A DNA stretch of 64,000 nt, taken from positions 7,798,934 to 7,862,933 of the forward strand of contig OX377201.1 of the NCBI GenBank assembly GCA_947396885.1. The letters are read 5' to 3'. Position 1 is the stretch's first letter. Every line of letters begins with the position of its first letter. Of the stretch, positions 43,636-54,825 are shown piece after piece. The DNA is from Heligmosomoides polygyrus polygyrus. Taxonomy: Eukaryota; Nematoda; Chromadorea; Rhabditida; Heligmosomidae. The position numbers were made by a program, and so were the translations under genes. A model generated the notes under the pieces. It saw nothing but the letters and a program-made list of their open reading frames with translations, was not told where the DNA came from and did no database searches.

Positions 43636-45117
43636 AGCGCAATAACTCTGTCACGTTTGAATCGTTCCGGCTGCGACCTGTGGATTCCGTAGGATATGAT
43701 ATTCCGTAGGCTATGAATATGATCTAATAGCGCGCTGAAACACAGCAATGTAGCTTATGACTAGACCAAGTTACAGCTCTGCGAAGATGCAAGTGAGGCT
43801 TGTGTGACACGACTTTTTCAGATTGCGGTCGACCGCTGCGGGTACACTAGGCGAGCTAACGGACTATCAAAACAGCGAAGGCGCTTTACGATGATCTGCT
43901 TCTAACTCTCCAGCTGCCTAAACTGCCTTAGCCCCATCTGCCCATTTTAGAGCGGCGGACGGCAGCGGTGAATCTTCTTCCGCCTTACTCGCCCATGTCC
44001 GAGGTTTTCGACCCCAGCCAGGGTACCATTCTGTTCAGCTCGAAAAGCCCTATCGAACGGTGTCAATTTAGACCAATTTCGGGAAAATTCATTTTTTGAC
44101 AATTTCCCTCGAGACGAGGGCGCTCTTCGTAGGGCGATGACGTCATCGAAAGTCGGCGATTTCGAAATTTCCCAAATTTTCTTGTCCAAACTTCGTCCAA
44201 AAGCGTCTAGGGGGTTATTTGGGGCGCTGATTACGAATCCAACGCCCGTTTTGAAAATTTTGCCGATTTCGATAGGTTTTGGAATTTTCTTCTGATAAAT
44301 GAGGATGGCCGGGTCAGGAACACCGATTTTGCTCAAACCTCGTCCAAGGGCAGGATTATTGAGGGGCCAAATACGGTGCCGAAGTCCATTTGGCTGAATG
44401 TGGCAGGAGACCACCCATACCGATAACTGAGGGTGGTCAGTGATCCTGACCTACCAAGGTCAAATGGCTGTAACATGCCCAACTCGGCAGGATTTTCAAA
44501 AACAGACGTTGGATTCGTGATCAGCGCCCCAAATAACCCCTAAACGATTTTGGACGAAGTTTGGGCAAGAAAATTTGGCCAATTTCGAAATCGTCGACTT
44601 TCGATGACGTCATCGTTCGGACAGGCTCAGCGAAGAGCGCCCTCGACCTCGAGGGAAACTGTGAAAAAATCAATTTTCCCGGAATGGCCGAGATTGATAC
44701 CGTTCGATAGAGCATTTCGAGCTGAGCAGAATGGTGCCATCTGGTGCTTCAAAACCTCAAATTTGGGCGAGTAAGGGCGGAAGAAACTTCGCCGCTGCCC
44801 TCGCATCTCCAAAATGGCAGCTGGGACTAATGCAGGTTAGGCAGATGAGGAGCTATGGGCACTTCATCGTAAGGCAGCTTAACTGCTTTGATAGCCTACG
44901 CATTCGTAGGCCATTAGCTGATCGCGCGTCTCCACAGTGGTCGACTGAAATCGGAAAAAATCATGCCACACAAGGTTTACCTACATTTTCGCACCGCTGT
45001 AACTTCGTCCATTCATAGGCTAAATTGCTATGTTTCAGCGCGCTTCTTAAACTTTTTACTGCTTACCTAATCCACAGGTCGCAGCCGGAACGATTCAAAC
45101 GTGACAGAGTTATTGCG
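43636..45117. repeat. Large inverted repeat beside the assembly gap
   Basis: The left arm (43636-44250) and right arm (44495-45117) are diverged inverted copies, for example AGCGCAATAACTCTGTCACG with CGTGACAGAGTTATTGCGCT, and GATGACGTCATCG in both. The left arm starts exactly at the end of the N gap, so it may extend into it. Confidence 0.85.
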
Positions 45118-45204
45118 CTCAGAACACTCCCGCGCGTGCAGTTTAGCACAACAACGGTCTATGTTCTCCGTGCTCTTTCTCGCCCAGATAACAGTTTTCG
45201 CGAC

Positions 45205-45905
45205 TCATAAACACCGTTCAATTCAGCACGAAAAGCTCTATGAAACGGTATCAAGTTCGACCCATTTCGGAAACATCGATTTTCGATGACGTCATCGTTC
45301 GTCTGGCGCGGCCGTCTTCGATGAGAAACTGAATCAAAAAATCAATTTTCCCGAAATTGGTCTAAATTGACACCGTTCGATAGGTCCGCCTGCCGCGTCT
45401 CGAGCCGCCTCGTCCTCGATGGGAAACCGTCAAAAAATCGATGTTCTCGAAATCGGTCGAAATTGGAACCGTTCGATAGCGCTTTTCATGGTGAACAGAG
45501 TGGTACCATTGCGAGTGTCGAAAACTCAATTCTGGCCGAGTAAGAGCGCAAGAAACTCTAACTGCTATCTTCTGCCGCTTCAAACTGGCAGCTGAAGCTA
45601 AGGCAGTTTAGGCAGCTGAGGTGCTCTGAGCATGTAATCGTAAAGTATCCTAAACGGCCTGTTCGCCTACTCGTTTTGAGGTTTTTAGCTTGCCGCGTCT
45701 TCCCGCAGTGGTCCACCGAAATCGGAAAAAATACGTCACACAAGCCTCACCTTCATATTTGCACCCCTGTAACATTGCCTCTTCCTAAGCTACCTCGCTC
45801 TACTTCAGCATACTACTAAACCGTTCTACTGACTACAAGATCCAGAAGTTGCGGCCGAAACGATTCGAATTTGACAGAGTTACTACGCTCTGAAAACGCC
45901 CGCGC
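45205..45905. repeat. Third, direct copy of the large repeat
   Basis: This copy has the same orientation as the right arm of the inverted repeat. It shares AATCAATTTTCCCG, AGGCAGTTTAGGCAGCTGAGG-like words and TGACAGAGTTACTACGCTC. A shorter repeated segment with TTGATAGGTTCGATYCYATATGCAT follows twice (45935 and 46085). Confidence 0.7.
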
Positions 45906-46059
45906 GTGCAATCTGCGAGCGGTTGCCCCACTCGGTTGATAGGTTCGATTCTATATGCATCGCTCCCGGCGCACTTCTAAGTCTCGCCGGAACAGAGTAC
46001 AGCAATTCCTGAGTAGGGCAGCTGAGAATTTCTCATAAAGCTCCCTAAATGCTCACTCT

Positions 46060-46839
46060 ACAAACTGTCCCCCCCCCCCCTCGATTGATAGGTTCGATCC
46101 CATATGCATTGTTCACGGCACACTTTCGGAGGATGCCTGGCATTTCAAAGCACTTTACGCCATGCTTGAGGTGCTCCTTGAGCATACAAGTCCTGGAATA
46201 TAAGCTTCTCGAATAGCAAAAAGTCTGCCCCCGTCATTTTTGACCACCCACTGCGAAAATGCGGCGGTTTGGCGAAGCTGTATATATGATTGTGTAGATC
46301 TCGAGGAGACGAATCGAACGGTACCAACCTTTTCTCAAAAAACCTCATATTAGAGGAATTGTGACCATGCAACGGTTTTTGACGCCTTGCGGCCGACAAC
46401 TCGTCCGCGGCCGACCTTCTCAATGGAGCGCAAGTTTTCAATTTTGGCCATTTTTGATCTTTCATATGAAATGTATAGACCATACGATAGAGCTCGATCT
46501 CCTGAGCTCAAATATGTTCCTGGTTTTTCAAATGGATGACTTTTGGGTGAGTTATAGCAAAAAGACGCAAAAACCGCAAAAGTGCGGTTTTTTCGGCGTC
46601 TATTCAAAAGACGCGTCCGGTACTGTACGCGTAAATAGCGTCTCCTCCCTGGCTTAAAATAACTTGAAAAAATCCTGTCTTACGCTAACTTATGGTCATG
46701 TCTCTGTAACACTGTCTACCTTCCTTTCAGTACTGCGCCTCTTACCAAAGATTCAGAGTGGAATGCCCCCCCCCCGCATTAGATTAGGATGGATTCGGCA
46801 CCTCGCTATCCCATTATTGTGCACTACTATGCGTAAAGG
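46060..46839. other. Diverged repeat-like DNA
   Basis: Long frames on both strands (46145-46607) and a C run at 46070. It reads like old repeat sequence related to the block before it. No protein family recognised. Confidence 0.35.
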
Positions 46840-47139
46840 GGCGCGTGGAGCGCACTCGGAGGAGGCGTCGGTTGTCGCCTCTACCCGATACTATGTTCCT
46901 GGTTCGGATTTAACGCCCAGGCCAACCAAGCCTTCCATCCCTCCGGGCTCGGTGAATTGGTATCAGACTTGTCTGTTCGGGAAGGATAAAGCGCTGACTT
47001 GTTCATCGGCTGGCCACCGCAAGTCATTGTATAGCCAAATACGCATTCAACTCGCCTCCACGACATCCCGTAGAAGTAGTGTTGGTGGCGCATCCCAAAG
47101 AGGATTGAATAACGCCGTCCTTTATCCTTTTATCCTTTA
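46840..47139 (+). mobile_element. SINE-like element, full length
   Basis: Head GGGCGCGTGGAGCGCACTCG. A 4-nt insertion gives CTTGTCTGTTCGGGAAGG. Tail TCCTTTATCCTTTTATCC. Confidence 0.9.
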
Positions 47140-47611
47140 CCATGCGCAAGGCAGGCTAACCCCCATAGTAGCGAAGCGTAGAAGAAGAGCGAAGTACGAA
47201 AGAAGGGCCAACAGAGGAGTAGATCCATCTGAAGAGAACTTCATAGGCAGGCCTGTATAAAAGCAAATGAAGTCCGCTGCACTATCAACATCAGCCGCTG
47301 AATCAAAACGTGACTATCGAATTTCAAAGCTATTGCTGCCGATGTTATTGATGCCGACGAATCAGATGAGCGCCGAGACGGCTCAGTGGAATGAGATGTG
47401 ACAATGACACGACAATAAAAACCATTGACGTTGTCAACATATCGCATGCAAAATTTCCATGAAACAATGCGGAAAGCAAGAGAAAAGTCAACATTTGAAG
47501 CTACTTTGCTCCTACTTTTAACTACCAACTCCGTTGTCTCTGGACGTAGATATTCGATTACCCGTTCGTTATGGTTAGTTTGATTTTGAAAACACGCTTT
47601 CTACTACTTCA

Positions 47612-47797
47612 ATGCGTCGCGGTCTTTACCTGATTGTTGGTGTAAACATCATCTTGATGATGTGCGCAGTCAAAATTACACGAGCTCTAGCTCGACTTTC
47701 ACCTATCTACAAAAAACACACACACAGCCGGAGATCCAACAAGGAGAGCCTCCAAAGTGGCGGTGAACTTTTGCGATATAATTTTTACTGGATGTAG
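47612..47797 (+). CDS. Candidate small membrane or secreted protein, or first exon
   Basis: This 61-codon frame begins MRRGLYLIVGVNIILMMCAV, a basic start followed by a hydrophobic signal-anchor-like stretch, then a basic Ser-rich region (KKHTHSRRSNKES). A possible donor (GCG, then GTGAAC) follows the SGG codons near 47762, so it could be a first exon rather than a complete gene. It is opposite in strand to the scaffold gene and lies outside recognised repeats. No family recognised. Confidence 0.25.
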   Translation: MRRGLYLIVGVNIILMMCAVKITRALARLSPIYKKHTHSRRSNKESLQSGGELLRYNFYWM

Positions 47798-47964
47798 GGT
47801 CCCGTAGGTCCAAAACCGTAGTTTTTTTTTGAATGCTATTCTATGGTCGAAAAAAAACGTGTGGAAGCGTGAACGTTTTTTACGCCCTGATGCCACCCAA
47901 CCGAATGTGATCGGCTGACGCAGTGGATGGCGATGTCGCCTCTCGGCAGCACCGAGTTGGTTTT

Positions 47965-48345
47965 TACGGATCATAACCAAGAACCTAGATTTAGGTACAG
48001 GAAACAGCCGGCGCCTCCTTCGACTGCGCTACCACCCTAGCTTAGGAAACAACACCTTTGATCAAGGTACATGTAGCATAGCCGAAGGAGGAGCCGGCTA
48101 AAACTTGCATCTGACACGATTCAAGGTTTTTGTTGCATCCAGGCCAATCAGACCTTGAAGCGTTTCTGGAACTGGTGTCAGACTTATATGGAAAGAATGA
48201 AACAATGACCAGTGTAAAATCTTGACGTTGCCAGCCATTGCATATGTCAAAAACGCATACAAATTGTCTTCATGACATCCCGCTGAAGTAGAATGCGTGG
48301 CCCATCCCACAAAAGGATTGATTAGCATAGTTCTTTTCCCATTAG
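47965..48345. mobile_element. Diverged SINE-like pair
   Basis: An inverse head fragment (47965-48035, GCCGGCGCCTCCTTCGACTG) is followed by an old plus-strand copy (48068-48345, ATGTAGCATAGCCGAAGGAG to GATTAGCATAGTTCTTTTCC). Confidence 0.65.
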
Positions 48346-48364
48346 TTACCTCTGTCCATTATAA

Positions 48365-48651
48365 GGGCGCGTGTAGCGCAGTCGAAGGAGGCACCGACTG
48401 TCGCATAGACCTGATACCAGGTTCTTGGTTCGGATTTCCCTCCCAGGCCAACCAAGTCTTCCATCGGTGAATTGATACCGAACTTGTCTGGGAAGGATAA
48501 AGCGCTGATTTGTTCATCGACTGGCCACCGCTGGTCATTGTATGTATGGCCAAATACACGTTCAAATCGCCTCCACGACATACCGTAGAAGTAAAGTGCA
48601 CAGCGCATCCCAAAGGATTCAGTAACGATATCCTTTACCCTTATCCTTTTA
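48365..48651 (+). mobile_element. SINE-like element, short internal deletion
   Basis: Head GGGCGCGTGTAGCGCAGTCG. The CCCTCCGGGGTC segment is missing after CTTCCAT. Tail TCCTTTACCCTTATCC. Confidence 0.88.
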
Positions 48652-48799
48652 CTTTTGGAAAAGATCACATCGATTTTGTGCCCAAAAAATTTAGTATGGC
48701 TTCCTTCGAAATCATATTTTACCAGCCCGAAAAATGACGAAGGTGCCTAGAAATTTTATAAATATTTCTTTCTTTCAAGGAAGTTATGGTTCTAAGATT

Positions 48800-48870
48800 A
48801 TTATAAAGTGTTGTGGCAGGACCCGAACTCGCATCAGCACACAGTACGAGGTTGAATCTCGTCTGAACAA
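48800..48870 (-). other. tRNA-like fragment
   Basis: The minus strand reads GCGAGTTCGGGTCCTGCCAC, a T-arm/B-box-like sequence, near the family F fragment. There is no closed cloverleaf. Confidence 0.35.
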
Positions 48871-49137
48871 GAACTGTGTTGATTTTTTGTTTTGACTGTT
48901 TAGAGTCTATTCATAGTTCGCAACGGAAGCGACTGAGCTCTTCATGGAAAGCACAAAAATCGATTAATCAGATCGATCTGCTAGCAAAAATCGATAGGTG
49001 TTCCTTGCCAGAGCAAACTATCGCTCCTGTCTCGGACTATGAACAGGCCATAGAAGGACGGGCGGACTTTAAAGGACTTCTGTCGGTTTGTTCTCTCGTT
49101 TACTATTGGCTTCAGCACTACGAAGAAAGCTGCTGAC

Positions 49138-49278
49138 CTTCAGAATCTCCTCCTCCTTCTCCTCGTGGTAGAAGCTCTCTGTGACGACGAGGTTACTGCG
49201 CCTTCTGGTCGAGTCGTGTTGGACGATCTTGCAGATGGTGATGAGGAATATCACAAGGGCGAAAAGCTCGAGGAGCAT
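49138..49278 (-). CDS. Candidate alternative first exon with membrane anchor
   Basis: From an ATG at 49278 the frame gives 47 residues: a hydrophobic segment (LLELFALVIFLITIC), basic residues (STRRRSN), then an acidic end (HEEKEEEILK). AAG is followed by GTCAGC, a weak donor that would leave phase 0, the phase used by all nrfl-1-like exons. It lies on the same strand, inside the 51.6 kb interval upstream of PDZ2, within a repeat-free CG-rich stretch that could hold a promoter. Inference: it could start a membrane-anchored isoform with PDZ2 only. It could instead belong to a separate small gene, or be chance. I do not recognise the peptide. Confidence 0.3.
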
Positions 49279-49941
49279 GATGTGAGCCGATGAACGGACG
49301 AACGACGGGGTAGGGGATTGGTACCGATGGCGTGGTAAGACGCGAAGTGATATGAATATGACGCAGAGACAACGACGACGGACGTGACTGAGAGACTCAG
49401 AAGAGCCCGAATCAAAATATGATCGCTGAGGCTGATGCTGATGCTGAACAGACGGCAAACAGGGCTCAGAACCGCTAATCCTCAGACAGCATGCTGTGGT
49501 GCATCGCTGAGAACTGTTGAAGTCGAAGTAGTAGCTCAGATGGACGTCCTCTGTCGGCTGAGTCGGAGCGGAGCTGCTTGACGGACGGAGCAGTCAGTCA
49601 CCAAATGAAGTCAGCGCGGGAGAAGACGTTCTGGCGCACTTTCTTTACTGACTGACTCAACACTTTTCGCAGCGGCGGCGACGGCGGCGGAAGGGCGGCT
49701 ATGGCGCCGACGTCGTCATGTGCAGCAGCAGTGCCGTCGCTGACCGTCGCCGATGAACGCCGTCCGTATTTTGCATACAAAGATGCGTGCGAACGGCGCT
49801 CGCAGCACACGGAGCCATATCGACCCGACACGTCGAAGACACCGCATGGACCGTCCGGAACAGTACACCCGGTCACTGGCCTCAAAGTGCACTGGTCTGC
49901 AGACCGTTCGACGAGGCTAGTGGAGTGCCCATAGCGATAGG
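49279..49941. other. Unique CG-rich block upstream of the membrane-anchor frame
   Basis: Repeat-free DNA on the 5' side of the candidate exon at 49138-49278, with GCTGATGCTGATGCTG at 49428-49444 and GGCGGCGACGGCGGCGGAAG at 49673. A plausible promoter/5' UTR region, without identified motifs. Confidence 0.35.
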
Positions 49942-50178
49942 GGCTAGATTCATCAACGTTTATACCCGCGGGTATGCGGGGTATAGGGTGTAGACGTACC
50001 CACAATGAGGCATTCATGGTGAATCTTACCCGCCAAATCCCGGGACCAGATTTATCCACCACTTTCCGGCCCTTTAACGGTGAAAATACCGCAAAACCTG
50101 ATGCTGGTGAACGTCATATCGAGGTCATATCAGGGGTTTGTCGGCAGTTTCACCGTTAAAGAGCGATAGGCGGTTGAG
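49942..50178. mobile_element. Composite of two family C-related MITEs
   Basis: The first part (about 49942-50035) has GGGGCTAGATTCATCAACG and a TACCCGCGGGTA palindrome. The second (50040-50178) has GGGACCAGATTTATCCACCA with CGGTGAAAATACCGC and GGCAGTTTCACCGTTAAAG arms. Confidence 0.65.
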
Positions 50179-50210
50179 GGCTCTTCTCGCGAGATGCTCA
50201 GGGCCTGTTC

Positions 50211-50607
50211 ATACTTCGTGACAGCAGCGACAAGAGCGACGAGAGCGCAGGTGCACAGCGTGCACGGTGTGTGCAGCGCGCGGAAGCATGAACAGGCGAC
50301 AGCAGCGACTAGATCGACTGCAGCGACAGCGCCGGCGCCCGATTATGAACATTTTTCGGCGGCGCGCGCTTGGTTTTCATCGATTTGCATGTTTTGCACG
50401 GGCGACGGTAGCGACGAGAGCGCAGCGCGCGGAAGTATGAACAGGCGACAGCAGCGACTAGAGCGACAAGAGCGACTGGAGCGACTGGAGCGACAATGCC
50501 GGCGCTCGAGTATGAACACTTTTCGTTGGCGTGCGCTCGGTTTTAATCGATGTGCATGTTTTGCACGGGCGACGAGTCGCTCTTGTCGCAAAGTATGAAC
50601 AGGTCTT
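50211..50607. mobile_element. Family F palindrome with internal duplication
   Basis: Ends GGGCCTGTTCATACTTCGTG and GCAAAGTATGAACAGGTC. The interior carries two copies of a unit with GAACAGGCGACAGCAGCGAC and TTGCATGTTTTGCACGGGCG (near 50290-50405 and 50435-50575). Short fragments of the family recur at about 36250, 48905-49048 and 54705. Confidence 0.8.
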
Positions 50608-50739
50608 AGTTTTACCTTACCTTTGATTCTTTTCACGAATACGAATCGTACCCACTACCTGCTACCAACTGCGGGTAGTGGGTACGATTCTTGCACCACC
50701 AGGACTCGAGAGATCGAGAAAAGGTCGAAAAAATTCAAA

Positions 50740-51135
50740 CTTCCCCCAGGGGGTTATTTGGGGTGATGATCAGGAACTTGACACTTTTGAAAGTTCCGCC
50801 AATTACGGTAGGTTACGGTAGGTACGGGTGACTAAGGCTGTCTAGGTCGTAATCACCGATTTCGCCCAAACTTCGCCTAGGGGGTTGCCTGGGATGCTGA
50901 TCTCGAATCTGACATCCGTTTTTCGTATTACGCTGGAGTACGGTAGATACAGGTGACGAAGGTCATGGCCATCGAAAGGTAAGGTACCTCTTCAGACATT
51001 CTGAAGCGTTCCTTCCCGTACCTACCGTACTCCAGCGCAATACGAAAAATGGGTGTCAGATTCGTGATCAGCACCCAGATCACGATCCCCTGGGCGAAAT
51101 TGGGGCCGAAAAACTTCTTCGACCTTTCTTGGAGT
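50740..51135. repeat. Dispersed repeat, inverted pair
   Basis: Plus-oriented units (50740-50960, GGTTACGGTAGGTACGGGTG) face an inverse unit (51005-51135, CCGTACCTACCGTACTCCAG). Confidence 0.85.
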
Positions 51136-51640
51136 CCTGAAAGTACAATAGTGCTGCTACGGTATCTCGATTCTGTTACGCTATCTCTGCCTATATCCAC
51201 TGCTGGACGAATCCGGCCTCGGGTGGCTCTCCGGCTGTTGTTTTACTTAATCTACTTAAGTCCAAGAATCAGCAGGAACATCTGCTGGTCCAAAGCCGAG
51301 AACGGCCATTATTTCCGCGTTGAAAGCACTATCAATCAGACGGGGTTAAGGACATTCAAACAAAACCGGGCACTTTCGGAAAGGCATAAAATGGATGGAG
51401 ACGTCTCATAGGGAAGACAAACACGTGATTCAGCTCCATCAAAGCGGTTATAGCCACTATGCTGCCACCCATGGGTTATCGAGGAGATACAAAGATGGAT
51501 TTAGCCAGGATATGAAATTCGGATCAATCCTAATCGGAGGGGGGCATGCGATGTCTTGCCTCTGGATGCAGCGAGCTTCGGCCACCACAGAATGATGCGA
51601 TGGAGAAATCAGGAAATGTGGTGTCGTGTCGTGGGAAGCT

Positions 51641-51830
51641 GGGGCCAGATTCATCAACGACTTACAGCAATCTAACGGTGAAAATACTGCCGAAATCCGT
51701 GATAGCGCGGCTTACCAACAAGCGATGCGGTGAAATGTTTCAGTGTTTCTTGCTGTCAAGCTGTGCTATCAGGGATTTCGGCAGTATTTTCACCGTTAGA
51801 TTGCTGTAAGTCGTTGATGAATCTGGCCCC
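51641..51830. mobile_element. Family C MITE, well preserved
   Basis: Ends GGGGCCAGATTCATCAACGA and TCGTTGATGAATCTGGCCCC are almost perfect inverted repeats. The arms hold CAGCAATCTAACGGTGAAAA and its inverse. Confidence 0.9.
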
Positions 51831-52404
51831 AGGACGTTATTCCTTACTAAGCACCCTCTTCAATGCAAAGATTTTTGAAGTTAGCTGAGAAAAACTCCTT
51901 TCAAGTCTGGTAAGAGCGTCATAATGGATTAAAAACGGGCCTGGATCTATCCTAATCGGAGGGGGCATAGAGTGATTTGCGAGTCCAATCCCTTCCTTAA
52001 GTTCCGAGGTTAATCCGTCGAGAAGCGTCTCCCCATCAAAGAATGCGAGCGCTACATGTCGTAGGACCCACATTTGGAAGAAAGGTTTATCAACGCTGGA
52101 TTCGCTTAACACAAGGCGATTCCTTGGAACCACTAGCGTTCCATTCCACCGCTCATTCTATATCTTTTCCATAATTGATAGCTTTAACCTAGCCACCGCG
52201 GAGTGGACCTATGGCCGCTAAAATCAGGTAGGAACAGATTTTGCCTCGGAGCGCAATGTTGGCATTCGAGCACGGTTGTGTCAACATGGCCGCTCTATTT
52301 AAGCTCTTTTATCCTCAGGGATGTCCACAGCTGGAGAGAAGGACTCCAGGATGCGGAGTAAAAACGCCGCAACACAGGAGAACTAAACCCCCAAGCTCAC
52401 CCGT

Positions 52405-52560
52405 ATGAAGCAACGCCACTACCCACTGCGCCACGATCCGCTTGCCAGTGGCGCCATCGCGGGCGAACGAGAGACATGGACGCGAGCCATGGCGCATCGG
52501 CAGCAGACGCACGCTACAGTACCCCGCAAACCTGCGCATCAACCTGCGCGCGCCAATTTG
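52405..52560 (-). mobile_element. Second tRNA-like SINE family, copy
   Basis: On the minus strand GGATCGTGGCGCAGTGGGTA resembles a tRNA D arm/A box. The same block recurs at about 54020-54100, and related heads are found in the 23.2 and 35.3 kb elements. Confidence 0.45.
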
Positions 52561-52785
52561 ATGCCTCTATTCCGATCTGGTTCTTCTAGTGGTCTTAGCA
52601 ATTCCCGCCACAGCAAGCCTAGGTGTCCTTCTACAGTTATGATCTACACGTCACCGTCTGGACAAATTAGGCGGATTTTATGAAGAGAAATTGTGGCTGG
52701 ATCCCACTCCCTAGACTTGCACCACTTTCCCTTCAGTCTTGTGACACGTTGACTTCAATCCGCTACAATAAGAAAATGGAAGATC

Positions 52786-52999
52786 GGAATCTATCCTAGT
52801 GGGGAGGGGGGTGGGCGGAGCACTTCATCGAGTTTCTTGGGTAACGACGGTAAAATTATGAAAGTTAACTAATTTACAAAGACAATACCCTGAGCAAACC
52901 TACGAGAGTACATTAGTCTGGAATCTCCTAATCGGAGAAGCCGTCCTATGTGCGTTTGTTTCGCTTCCCTAGCGTGCCCCCTCCAACTAGGATAGATCC
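52786..52999. mobile_element. Family D-ended MITE
   Basis: Ends GGAATCTATCCTAGTGGGGA and CCAACTAGGATAGATCC. The interior resembles the 29.5 kb copy (GGTAACGACGGTAAAATTAT; TGTTTCGCTTCCCTAGCG). Confidence 0.8.
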
Positions 53000-53008
53000 A
53001 AAAACCGA

Positions 53009-53177
53009 GATTTATCCTAGTCGGAAGGGGGGGGGGGGGTCGCTAGAAAAGCGAGTCAAATTTAAATAGTGATGCTTCTCTCCACTAGAAGAGAGGTTCT
53101 CTCGTAGGTCAATCCACGGTGTATTCTTTGAAAGTAGAAGTCAGAGTGGAGTGCCCCCGCCCCACTAGGATAGATCC
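53009..53177. mobile_element. Family D-ended MITE with long G tract
   Basis: Starts GATTTATCCTAGTCGGAAGG followed by a long G run, and ends CCACTAGGATAGATCC. It abuts the previous copy. Confidence 0.75.
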
Positions 53178-53451
53178 GAAAACCGAAAACCAACTAAACT
53201 AACCCTCGGGCGTGGCTTCCTGCGGAATAGCAGCTTCCATATGCCCATTCTGTGAAGGATTCTATACATTCTACAGCATTATGACGGCTAAATGCACCAT
53301 GCACACTAAGGACAGCCGAAAATTACTTCCACTCTCATTAAATTCCTTAAGCTGATAACCGTGTTGATAGCCCTGACGGATATCATAGCGCCTGTTCAGT
53401 GACGACCGCTGAAGATTTATTTTCGCTTCAAGTGCTGATAAGCAAAAAATG

Positions 53452-53645
53452 GTCCTGTCCTAGTCGGGAGGGGGCGACCGTAAAATGCCAACTGCGCAGG
53501 TCATCCCATGCCACACAACGATATTCCTTGCATTCAAATGAAAACCCTCGCATCAGGAGACAGCGGCTGAATCTCTTGTGGAAATTCAAGGGACGGAATG
53601 AAGGCGCAAATCACCATACGTATGCTCCCTTCGATTAGGATAGTG
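53452..53645. mobile_element. Family D-ended MITE, diverged
   Basis: Ends CCTGTCCTAGTCGGGAGGGG and CTCCCTTCGATTAGGATAG. Single family D ends without a clear partner also occur near 15570, 43381, 46762, 51513 and 51951. Confidence 0.65.
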
Positions 53646-53768
53646 CCCAAAGAAGTAACTCTAGTCTCCGTAATAAGACCAACAGACGAAAGCAGGCCAC
53701 AAGCACGACTTCGCCATACGGCCACAAAATCTACACCGCAACCTTAGGCGTCGGGTGAGGCGTACTTT

Positions 53769-54162
53769 GTGCAATCGCAGAACCAGGCTAGTCAAGGGGC
53801 TCCAGAATGTGTGCCATTGAAGCTGCCGATGTGCAAACTCCTTCCGTCGCTCTCAGGAGGAGTTCGCGGCTGGGTTCTGCGGCGAAGCGCATACGGCTGG
53901 AAAATGCGGAAAATGCCACAAGAGTACGCACGCGTCGAAGCCCCTCAAATCCCAAGGAGTCGACTGAAGTGCAAGTATGCCACAACGCAGGAAAACCGAG
54001 CCCCTAACCTCCCTCGCACGAAGCGACCCCCTCTATCCACTGCACCACGAACCGCTTGCATCTCATCGCGGGCGCACAAGACGTCAATCAAATGCCAACG
54101 TGGATCGCCGATCTGCGATCTCTAAGCTAGGAGGGCGCAGACAGCAAAAGAATACGGTGTAG
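53769..54162 (+). other. Basic, coding-looking stretch in overlapping frames, with SINE-like head
   Basis: Three overlapping plus-strand frames of 118, 66 and 61 codons cover this unique-looking block. One reads ALRRSSRLGSAAKRIRLENA, basic and histone-tail-like in composition. The part from about 54020 resembles 52415-52500 (shared CCACTGC(G/A)CCACGA and CGCTTGC words) and, on the minus strand, carries a tRNA A-box-like sequence. It is therefore better read as a second SINE-like family than as a gene. Confidence 0.25.
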
Positions 54163-54408
54163 AAATTGTGCCCGTATTGTAGAGTCATTTCTTTAGGCTG
54201 GTCAACTTTCTACAATAATAATAAGGCAGCGGTCATACTTGGTGAGCTACGCTGGCGACACCAGCGAGCGACAAAGATAATAGTTTAGCGAGGAAGCTGC
54301 ACAAAAGTCATTTTATAAAGCACCCTGACGATCGATTACAACCTTAACAGACTTAAATTTCCTATATCAGTTAATAGCGTTCCTTCGACTTATTCTGACT
54401 TCTGATTT

Positions 54409-54489
54409 TTATGGCCAAATACGCATTCAAATCGCCTCCACGACATCCCGTACAAGTAGAATGGGTGGCGCACTCTAATAGGAATTGCG
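54409..54489 (+). mobile_element. SINE-like 3' fragment interrupted by MITE
   Basis: Starts TTTATGGCCAAATACGCATT and reaches GGAATTG. The last 22 nt of the SINE reappear beyond the inserted family B MITE at 54636-54657. Confidence 0.85.
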
Positions 54490-54490
54490 T

Positions 54491-54635
54491 CTTCCTAGTT
54501 TATACTTGCGCCACCACGCGGCGCGACACCACGATCGTCACAGATATCGATTTTTCTCCCGATCGCGCCGCCCGATCGATATCAATTACGACTATGGTGC
54601 CGCGTCACGCAGCGGCGCAACTATCCACCAGGGCT
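54491..54635. mobile_element. Family B MITE inserted in a SINE 3' end
   Basis: The MITE (CTAGTTTATACTTGCGCC through GCGGCGCAA..CCAGGGCT) separates the SINE 3' part 54409-54489 from its terminal piece AACGCCGTCCATTATCC at 54636-54657. Confidence 0.85.
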
Positions 54636-54825
54636 AACGCCGTCCATTATCCTTCTATGAGCGTAGGAGCCCTTGAAACCTATGTTCAATATCTATGGGC
54701 TTGTTCATAGTCCGAGACAAGAGCGATAGGTCGCCCTGGCAAGGAATACATATTGATTTTTGCCAGCAGATCGATCGGATTAATTGATATCAAAGTTCTT
54801 GTTATCATGTCCTTCTTTTGAGAAA

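Larger units (their letters stand above)
51136..52785. other. Intronic DNA around MITE and SINE-like pieces
   Basis: Apart from the family C MITE, two single family D ends and the tRNA-like block at 52.4 kb, nothing recognised. Confidence 0.45.

Noticed and set aside
43115..43748. Long frames of 126-179 codons around 43.4 kb
   Set aside because: They run through the 200-N gap, so most of the peptide is undefined.
46664..47260. A plus-strand frame of 198 codons, the longest apparent protein in the window
   Set aside because: Its middle is the translation of a SINE-like element at 46840-47139. The flanks have no recognisable domain.
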